Shown here: one piece after another, positions 1-5,809 of the stretch | Position numbering within the stretch: position 1 is the stretch's first letter | How the letters are laid out: every line of letters begins with the position of its first letter | Source: CAZVFE01 sp964626405 | GTDB lineage: Bacteria > Bacteroidota > Bacteroidia > Cytophagales > Spirosomataceae | Direction: 5' to 3' | NCBI GenBank assembly: GCA_964626405.1 | Contig: CAZVFE010000091.1 | Location: forward strand, 1 to 5,809 | DNA: 5,809 nucleotides | Made by a program: the position numbers and the translations under genes | The notes under the pieces: model-generated | Told to the model about the DNA's origin: nothing | Database searches by the model: none | What the model saw: only the letters and a program-made list of their open reading frames with translations

Positions 1-164
1 AGTTCGCTTGGGAGGGATGGAGAAGAAATGATATGATTCGTTTCGACAAATTCTCAACTGCTCGTACTTTCATGTCAGTTACTGATAAAACAAGAGAATT
101 ATTCCCTATTCCTCAACCTCGTTTAGATGCAAATCCAAACTTGGTTCAGAACCCAGGTTATTAA
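1..164 (+). CDS. RagB/SusD family nutrient-uptake outer-membrane lipoprotein, C-terminal end (5' partial)
   Basis: The reading frame is open from base 3 and gives 53 residues before a TAA stop at 162-164. The start lies outside the window; whole SusD-family proteins are usually about 450-600 residues, so only the last tenth is seen. The tail contains FAWEGWRRNDMIRF and then FPIPQPRLDANPNLVQNPGY. The pattern IPQ..(I/L)D.NPNL.QNPGY at the extreme C-terminus is a hallmark of SusD/RagB proteins, so the family call is firm. Known role: SusD proteins are surface lipoproteins that form a lid on a SusC-type TonB-dependent transporter and help deliver glycans, peptides or other bulky nutrients. A susC gene is therefore expected just upstream (inference). 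The substrate cannot be told from this fragment. The gene is followed by a strong hairpin terminator and then by two co-oriented VCBS lipoprotein genes. Confidence 0.93.
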   Translation, partial: FAWEGWRRNDMIRFDKFSTARTFMSVTDKTRELFPIPQPRLDANPNLVQNPGY

Positions 165-198
165 TTCTTAGCCTTTGGGCTATCTTAATAAAATTTTC

Positions 199-230
199 AA
201 AAAGGTAGTGTTTTCACTACCTTTTTGTTT
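199..230 (+). terminator. Intrinsic (rho-independent) terminator after susD-like gene
   Basis: A perfect 12-base-pair inverted repeat, AAAAAGGTAGTG (199-210) and CACTACCTTTTT (215-226), encloses a TTTT loop at 211-214. The descending arm ends in a T run and is followed by GTTTAATTTT, giving the expected U-rich tail. It lies 34 bases after the susD stop and 53 bases before the next start, so it should end or attenuate transcripts coming from the susC/susD side. The A run on the ascending arm could also give some termination in the opposite direction, but no gene here reads that way. A smaller 5-bp hairpin (TAGCC/GGCTA, 169-182) sits just upstream and is probably incidental. Confidence 0.85.
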
Positions 231-233
231 AAT

Positions 234-270
234 TTTGAAATGAAATTAAACTGACCCTGATATAATTTTC
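234..270 (+). promoter_or_regulatory. Weak candidate Bacteroidota-type promoter for the VCBS lipoprotein pair
   Basis: Bacteroidota housekeeping promoters have a -7 box TAnnTTTG and a -33 box TTTG about 19-21 bases upstream. Here TAATTTTC (263-270) matches the -7 box except for its last base, and TTTG occurs at 234-237. The 25-base spacer is longer than usual, and AT-rich DNA gives such matches by chance. The position, between the terminator and the start codon at 284, is where a separate promoter would be needed if the terminator is efficient. No Shine-Dalgarno sequence precedes the start codon, which is normal for this phylum. Confidence 0.22.
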
Positions 271-283
271 AATAATTTCAATA

Positions 284-3200
284 ATGAAAAATTCGCTTTA
301 TATTTTATTTTCATTTGTTCTTATCAGCTCTTGTTCTGAAAAAAAAGATACCTTATTTTTAGAAATATCCTCTAAAGATTCAGGAATTGATTTTGTCAAT
401 CGAAGCCTTGAGAAAAAAGAATTCAATATTTTTAATTATCGAAATTTTTATAATGGGGGTGGTGTAGCAATAGGGGATGTAAACAATGATGGTTTAGCAG
501 ATATTTTCCTTACTTCTAATTTTGAAGAGAATAAATTATACCTTAACCAAGGAGATTTTAAATTCAAAGATATTTCTTCCGAATCAGGAATTAATGAATC
601 CAAGTTTTGGTCTACGGGCGTAACCTTTGCCGATGTTAATGGAGATGGTCTATTAGATATTTATGTATGTAATTCCGGATCAAGAGATGATCGTGGAAAT
701 CAATTATTCCTGAATCAAGGAATAAAAAATGGAATACCTAGCTTTAAAAATATTGCTCAAGAAGTTGGACTTTTAGATGGGGGTTTATCTACCCATGCCG
801 CTTTTTTTGATTATGATAATGATGGAGATTTAGATATGTATCTCCTAAATAATTCATTCACCCCAATCGATCGTTTAGGCTATACAAATTTAAGAAATGA
901 AAGAGATCGATTAGGTGGAGATAAATTTTTTAAAAACCTCTTGGCTGAATCTGGAGAACTTAAATTTGAAGATGTTTCTGAAAAAGCAGGTATTTATGGT
1001 TCTTTAATCGGCTTTGGGCTTGGCATTACCATCGGAGATGTAAACAATGATGGATGGCAAGATATTTATATTTCCAATGATTTTTATGAAAGAGATTATT
1101 TGTATATAAATCAAAAAAATGGAAGTTTTAAGGAAGATCTTGAAAATCAAATGCCCCATATCTCCTTATCTTCCATGGGGGCCGACATCGCCGATATAAA
1201 TAATGATGGAAACTTGGATATTTTCGTTACAGACATGCTTCCAGGTAATGATTATCGTTTAAAAACTACTTCCGTTTTCGAAGGTCATAACCTTGTTCGT
1301 TTGAAAGAATCTAGAGGATTTTGGAATCAATATATGCGAAATAATCTTCATTTAAATAATGGAGATGATACCTTTACCGAAATTGGACAATTTTCTGGGG
1401 TTCATGCTACGGATTGGTCTTGGGGAGCATTGATTTTTGATATGGATAACGATGGTAAAAAGGACCTTTATGTGGCGAATGGTATTCTGAAGAATTTGAC
1501 AGATCAGGATTTTGTTCAATACCTAGGAGATAGAAATACTATGCAGGCAATGCTTAATGGTAAAAAATTCGATTATAAAGAATTTACCGATAAAATGACC
1601 TCTGACCCTATTTCCAATTATGCTTATAAAAACGAAGGAAATTTGAAGTTTACCAATTTAGTAGAAGATTGGGGTTTAAAAGGTCCAGGCTTTTCCAATG
1701 GTTCAGCTTATGGAGATTTAGACAATGATGGAGATTTAGATTTAGTAGTGAATAATCAAAATAATCCTGTCTCAATCTATAAAAACCAATCCAATGAAAA
1801 ATTTGGCTATCATTTCTTAAAATTAAATATTGAAGGTGATGGTTATAATAAATTTGGGGTTGGAGCTAAAATTATCCTTTATCAATCCAAGGAATCCCAA
1901 GTTTTACACCAAATGCCTAATAGAGGCTTTCAGTCCTCCTCAGATTTATCCCTCGTTTTTGGTTTAGGAGAAAACCCTTCCATAGATTCTTTACGTATTA
2001 TTTGGCCAAACTTTAAAACTGAATTGATTAAAAATCCGAAATCAGATCAAATTTTGAATTTAAATATTCGGAATGCCAAGGATACCTACAGCTTTAAATC
2101 AAATTCAATTCCAAATGGATATTTTGAAAACCTCCAAGGGGCTTTAGAATATACCCATAAAGAAAATGAATTTATGGATTATGATAGAGATGTATTAATC
2201 AAACAGAAATTTTCAACACTTGGGCCTGCACTTGCCACCGGAGATATAAACGGGGATGGTAGGGAAGATATTTTCATAGGAGGGGCTTCAGGCTATGAGA
2301 ATAAAGTCTTTTTGCAAAATGCAGATGGTCGTTTTACTTCAAAGCCATTCGTTAAATTTAACCCAAAATCTGAAGCCGTGGATGCCGTTTTAGTTGACGT
2401 GGACCAAGATAATGATTTAGATTTAATCGTTGTGACAGGTGGAAATGAATTTGAAGAAAAAGATCCTGAATTAGCGGATGAACTTTATTTAAATGATGGA
2501 AAAGGTAATTTTAAATATTCATTAGGGCTACCTGGGTTAAATGATTTTGGTTCTTGTATTTCAGTAAGTGATTTTGACCATGATGGAGATATAGATTTAT
2601 TCATTGGTTCTAGAATGATTCCTGGCAAATATGGACTAGATCCTCGATCAAGCTTATTGGTAAATAATGGAAGAGGAGAATTTGTCAATTATTCCAAAAG
2701 ATTTATGGAAGATATTGAAAATCTTGGTATGGTAACTGATGCCCAGTTTGGTGATATTGATGGCGATGGTTGGGATGATTTAATCATTGTTCAAGATTGG
2801 GGTCCTATTAAAGTTTATCATAATAAAAAAGGTAGGAAATTTGAATCCAGTACCATTCAAGGAACTGAGGGTATGTGGAAATCCGTTCAATTAGCAGATA
2901 CCGATGGAGATGGCGATTTGGATTTCATTGCAGGAAATATCGGCAAAAATTCTAAAATTTTCTGTTCCCCAGAACATCCTGCAAAGATGGAAATTAATGA
3001 TTTTGATTTGAATGGTTCCTACGAACAAATCATCTCTTGTATCACAGAAGATGGTCAGTCCTATCCAATGGTTTTAAAAAATGAATTAGCAAAGGCTATT
3101 CCAAGTATTCAAACTAAATTTTTAAAATATAAAGATTTTGCTTCGAAAAAAACAGAAGAATTATTTTCCCAAGATCAATTAAATGGTATGATTACAAAAG

Positions 3201-3577
3201 AAATTGTTGAGGATAAAACCCTAGTTTTTGAAAATGATGGAAAGGGAAACTTCCTAGCAAAAGAACTTCCTTATCAAGTTCAACTTTCTTCAATACATAC
3301 AAGTATCGTGAGAGATTTTGATAAAGATGGTAAACCAGACATTTATCTTCTTGGCAATTTCTTCGATTATCTTCCTGAGTTTGGAAAACAAGACGGGAAT
3401 TATGGTGTATTATTAAGAGGATTAGGGAAAAATCAATTTGAATTTGTTCCAAATAAAAAATCAGGAATTTTGATAAAAGGACAAGTTAGACACTCAGCTA
3501 TTGTGCCAAGTTCAAAAGGAGATTTAATCATTTTAGTGAAAAATAATGAATCCGCTCAAACTATTAAAATTAAGTAG
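284..3577 (+). CDS. VCBS/FG-GAP repeat lipoprotein with ASPIC/UnbV-like domain (CRTAC1-like), 1097 aa
   Basis: This is a complete gene. The ATG at 284 directly begins a lipoprotein signal peptide: K2, a hydrophobic stretch at about 5-14, and a lipobox ISSC with the lipidated cysteine at residue 17. Charged residues follow (CSEKKD), so outer-membrane, possibly surface, anchoring is likely. The mature protein carries DxDxDGxxD calcium-type loops starting at residues 65, 117, 176, 252, 304, 386 and 478, then an ASPIC/UnbV-like segment at about 522-580 (NKFGVGAKI, RGFQSS, RIIWPN). A second series starts at 654, 705, 763, 824, 872, 906 (degenerate, DFDLNGSYE) and 1011. Seven loops on each side suggest two beta-propellers. 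A linker with THKEN (624-628) precedes the second series. The loops are expected to bind Ca2+ structurally; no catalytic site is recognised. The size is typical of the roughly 1100-residue VCBS lipoproteins encoded near susC/susD in Bacteroidota. The next gene, 19 bases downstream, is its paralogue. The family call is firm; a role in ligand or partner binding for the uptake system is inference. Confidence 0.93.
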   Translation: MKNSLYILFSFVLISSCSEKKDTLFLEISSKDSGIDFVNRSLEKKEFNIFNYRNFYNGGGVAIGDVNNDGLADIFLTSNFEENKLYLNQGDFKFKDISSESGINESKFWSTGVTFADVNGDGLLDIYVCNSGSRDDRGNQLFLNQGIKNGIPSFKNIAQEVGLLDGGLSTHAAFFDYDNDGDLDMYLLNNSFTPIDRLGYTNLRNERDRLGGDKFFKNLLAESGELKFEDVSEKAGIYGSLIGFGLGITIGDVNNDGWQDIYISNDFYERDYLYINQKNGSFKEDLENQMPHISLSSMGADIADINNDGNLDIFVTDMLPGNDYRLKTTSVFEGHNLVRLKESRGFWNQYMRNNLHLNNGDDTFTEIGQFSGVHATDWSWGALIFDMDNDGKKDLYVANGILKNLTDQDFVQYLGDRNTMQAMLNGKKFDYKEFTDKMTSDPISNYAYKNEGNLKFTNLVEDWGLKGPGFSNGSAYGDLDNDGDLDLVVNNQNNPVSIYKNQSNEKFGYHFLKLNIEGDGYNKFGVGAKIILYQSKESQVLHQMPNRGFQSSSDLSLVFGLGENPSIDSLRIIWPNFKTELIKNPKSDQILNLNIRNAKDTYSFKSNSIPNGYFENLQGALEYTHKENEFMDYDRDVLIKQKFSTLGPALATGDINGDGREDIFIGGASGYENKVFLQNADGRFTSKPFVKFNPKSEAVDAVLVDVDQDNDLDLIVVTGGNEFEEKDPELADELYLNDGKGNFKYSLGLPGLNDFGSCISVSDFDHDGDIDLFIGSRMIPGKYGLDPRSSLLVNNGRGEFVNYSKRFMEDIENLGMVTDAQFGDIDGDGWDDLIIVQDWGPIKVYHNKKGRKFESSTIQGTEGMWKSVQLADTDGDGDLDFIAGNIGKNSKIFCSPEHPAKMEINDFDLNGSYEQIISCITEDGQSYPMVLKNELAKAIPSIQTKFLKYKDFASKKTEELFSQDQLNGMITKEIVEDKTLVFENDGKGNFLAKELPYQVQLSSIHTSIVRDFDKDGKPDIYLLGNFFDYLPEFGKQDGNYGVLLRGLGKNQFEFVPNKKSGILIKGQVRHSAIVPSSKGDLIILVKNNESAQTIKIK

Positions 3578-3596
3578 CCAATTTAAATTAACCATT

Positions 3597-5809
3597 ATGA
3601 AAAAATCAATTTTATTCATTTTATTTTCAATTCTTGTTTTATCCAATTGTACTAGTTCCAATGAACCGCCTCTTTTTACCCAATTAGATGCTGAAAAAAC
3701 GGGAGTTGATTTTAAAAACGATATTGTTGAAACAAAGGAATTTAATATTTTAGATTATTTATACTTCTATAATGGAGGTGGAGTTTCTACAGGAGATATT
3801 AATAATGATGGACTTGTGGATATATTTTTTGTGTCTAATCAAGGAAAAAATAAATTATATCTGAATAAAGGAAATTTTCAATTTGAGGATATCTCTGAAT
3901 CAGCTGGAGTTGAAGGTTATGCAGATTGGCAAACGGGTTCTACCATGGCTGATGTAAACGGAGATGGCTTATTAGATATTTATATTTCTGCAGTTGCAAA
4001 TTACCATGGATTAGAAGGTGCAAATGAATTATACATTAACAATGGTGATTTAACTTTCTCAGAAAAAGCCTCGGATTATCATTTAGATTTTACAGGTTTT
4101 GCCACTCAAGCAGCCTTTTTTGATTATGATAAAGACGGAGATTTGGATTGTTATTTGCTTAATCATGCAGTGCATAATACGCGTTCCTATGATCGTGTAA
4201 ATACTCGCTCCCTAAAGGATAATGAAGCAGGAGATTATTTATATCGAAATGATGGAGATATTTTTACAGATGTTTCCAAAGAAGCAGGAATTTATCAAGC
4301 TGCGATGGGCTATGGTTTAGGGATTTCTGTAGGAGATTTAAATGCAGATGGATGGGATGATATTTATGTAAGTAATGATTTCCATGAAGATGATTATTAT
4401 TATGTGAATCAAGGAGATGGGACATTCAAAGAAGAAGTTAAAAAGCATTTTAAACATTTGAGTAGATATTCAATGGGAAATGATATTGCGGATATCAATA
4501 ATGATGGATTTCAAGATATCATGACCCTAGACATGTTCCCGGAAGATGAAAAAGTTGAAAAATCTTCTGTCGGAGAAGATGCATTGGATATTTATTTATA
4601 CAAACTTCAATTTGGATATTTTAATCAATATTCAAGGAATACACTTCAAATTAATTTATCAGGAAAGAAATTTTCGGATGTAGCATCTTCTTCAGGAGTT
4701 TCTGCAACGGATTGGTCTTGGTCTACTTTAATGACTGATTTTGACCAAGATGGTATCAAGGATATTTTTATTACTAACGGAATTAAAAGAAGACCCAATG
4801 ATTTAGATTATTTGAAATTCGTTGTTTCGGATTCATTGCATTATGGTTTGCCAATATCTAAGTCATTGGAGCAAGAGGCTTTAGATAAAATGCCCGATGG
4901 AAAATGGCATAATTATTATTATAAGGGATCAGAAACCTTAAAATTTGAAGATAAATCTGAAGCTTATGGTTTTGGTGCTAAAACTATTTCCAATGGCTCT
5001 TCCTATGCCGATTTAGATAATGATGGAGATTTGGATTTAATCGTGAATAATATAAATGAGTTTGCGGGGATATTTCAAAATAATATTCAAGAGAATTCTC
5101 ATCCTAATTATATAAAATTGAAATTTGAAGGAGAGAAAGCAAATAAGTTTGGAATAGGAGCCAAGGTTTATATTGAAACTAAAGCAGGAATGCAATTTCA
5201 AGAGTTGATGTCTACCAGAGGATTTTTGAGTTCTGTAGATCAGAAATTAATATTTGGAATAGGGCAAGATTCTACTATTCATTCCATGAAAATCATCTGG
5301 CCTTCCAATAAAATGCAGGTAATTGAATTGCCAAAAATCAATCAAGAATTAATAATCAAAGAAGTAGATGCGAATTTAGAGGCAGATTATGATCTTTTGA
5401 ATAAAAGGGTAGAACCAATTTATGAAGAAATAACAGAGACGGTGAATATTCCTTATAAGCATGAAGAGAATATCTATTTTGATTTTAATAGAGAATCATT
5501 GATTCCTTTTAAAGTATCTACGGAAGGACCAAAAATAGCACTTGGAGATATCAATGGAGACGGTAAAGAGGATTTTTATATAGGAGGAGCTAAGCATCAG
5601 CCAGGTAAATTATTTTTACAAACCGAAAATGGTTTTAAGGAATTTGACCAAGAATTTATGCATGCAGATTCAGTTTACGAAGATGTAGATGCCTTATTTT
5701 TTGATGCTGATAATGATAAGGATTTAGATTTATATGTTGTTTCTGGGGGAAATGAATATTTTGATAATATGCCTCAGCAATTGGATCGATTATATTTAAA
5801 TGATGGGAC
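3597..5809 (+). CDS. VCBS/FG-GAP repeat lipoprotein with ASPIC/UnbV-like domain, paralogue of the preceding gene (3' partial)
   Basis: The frame stays open from the ATG at 3597 to the window edge: 737 codons plus two bases, with no stop. By comparison with its neighbour, about 350-400 residues are missing. The start is supported by a signal peptide beginning at once (MKKSILFILF) with lipobox LSNC and the lipidated cysteine at residue 18. Aspartate-rich calcium-type loops start at residues 67, 119, 176, 247, 299, 381 and 472. An ASPIC/UnbV-like segment follows at about 516-576 (NKFGIGAKV, TRGFLSS, KIIWPS), and a second series begins with loops at 651 and 703 (the latter DADNDKDLD, with K in place of G). 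The conserved linker HEEN lies at 622-625. The loop spacing closely tracks the upstream protein, so the two arose by duplication but have diverged clearly. The 19-base gap with no terminator implies one transcript. No Shine-Dalgarno sequence is seen. Likely an outer-membrane-anchored binding protein; its molecular function is unknown. Confidence 0.9.
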   Translation, partial: MKKSILFILFSILVLSNCTSSNEPPLFTQLDAEKTGVDFKNDIVETKEFNILDYLYFYNGGGVSTGDINNDGLVDIFFVSNQGKNKLYLNKGNFQFEDISESAGVEGYADWQTGSTMADVNGDGLLDIYISAVANYHGLEGANELYINNGDLTFSEKASDYHLDFTGFATQAAFFDYDKDGDLDCYLLNHAVHNTRSYDRVNTRSLKDNEAGDYLYRNDGDIFTDVSKEAGIYQAAMGYGLGISVGDLNADGWDDIYVSNDFHEDDYYYVNQGDGTFKEEVKKHFKHLSRYSMGNDIADINNDGFQDIMTLDMFPEDEKVEKSSVGEDALDIYLYKLQFGYFNQYSRNTLQINLSGKKFSDVASSSGVSATDWSWSTLMTDFDQDGIKDIFITNGIKRRPNDLDYLKFVVSDSLHYGLPISKSLEQEALDKMPDGKWHNYYYKGSETLKFEDKSEAYGFGAKTISNGSSYADLDNDGDLDLIVNNINEFAGIFQNNIQENSHPNYIKLKFEGEKANKFGIGAKVYIETKAGMQFQELMSTRGFLSSVDQKLIFGIGQDSTIHSMKIIWPSNKMQVIELPKINQELIIKEVDANLEADYDLLNKRVEPIYEEITETVNIPYKHEENIYFDFNRESLIPFKVSTEGPKIALGDINGDGKEDFYIGGAKHQPGKLFLQTENGFKEFDQEFMHADSVYEDVDALFFDADNDKDLDLYVVSGGNEYFDNMPQQLDRLYLNDG

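Noticed and set aside
169..182. Small hairpin TAGCC-TTTG-GGCTA right after the susD stop
   Set aside because: The stem is only 5 bp with no U tract of its own. The much stronger hairpin at 199-226 explains termination.
2485..2688. Antisense open frame of 67 codons on the - strand
   Set aside because: It lies wholly inside the well-supported lipoprotein gene, opposite Asp/Gly-rich repeats, and its translation shows no recognisable domain or signal peptide. It is a shadow of the real gene.
476..3340. Recurring GATGGAGAT-like DNA motifs that could be taken for a tandem DNA repeat array
   Set aside because: They are spaced irregularly (about 100-500 bases) and stay in frame as DxDxDGxxD protein loops, so they are protein repeats, not a DNA repeat array or CRISPR.
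3192..3452. Antisense open frame of 86 codons on the - strand
   Set aside because: It overlaps the conserved C-terminal part of the 1097-residue lipoprotein and resembles no known family. Repeat-rich AT coding sequence readily leaves such open frames.
284..3577. Possible integrin-like, hydrolase or lyase function for the propeller protein
   Set aside because: FG-GAP/VCBS repeats occur in integrins and in some polysaccharide lyases, but no catalytic domain or active-site motif is visible, so no enzymatic role is assigned.

Overview
The window looks like a piece of a Bacteroidota chromosome (Cytophagia or Flavobacteriia type). The evidence is an AT-rich base composition, the end of a SusD/RagB nutrient-uptake lipoprotein gene, large VCBS/FG-GAP lipoproteins, and start codons without a Shine-Dalgarno sequence. 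A genus cannot be fixed from the sequence alone; a free-living, possibly marine or aquatic member is my inference.

Layout, all on the + strand: (1) bases 1-164, the last 53 codons of a SusD-like outer-membrane lipoprotein; (2) bases 165-283, an intergenic stretch with a strong hairpin terminator (199-230) and a weak promoter candidate; (3) 284-3577, a complete 1097-residue lipoprotein built from two series of seven aspartate-rich VCBS/FG-GAP repeats flanking an ASPIC/UnbV-like domain; (4) 3597-5809, a paralogue of gene 3 after a 19-base gap, with the same layout, running off the right edge after 737 codons. No other genes, RNA genes, CRISPR arrays or mobile elements are visible.

Taken together, this is the downstream part of a SusC/SusD-type uptake locus whose accessory genes are two tandem CRTAC1-like surface lipoproteins. 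The SusD partner would capture a ligand for a TonB-dependent transporter encoded upstream, outside the window. The two lipoproteins are probably tethered at the outer membrane and may bind ligand, calcium or a protein partner there. Their biochemical role is not established. No carbohydrate-active enzyme or other hint of the substrate lies inside the window. The terminator after susD suggests that the lipoprotein pair is expressed at a different level from the transporter genes.
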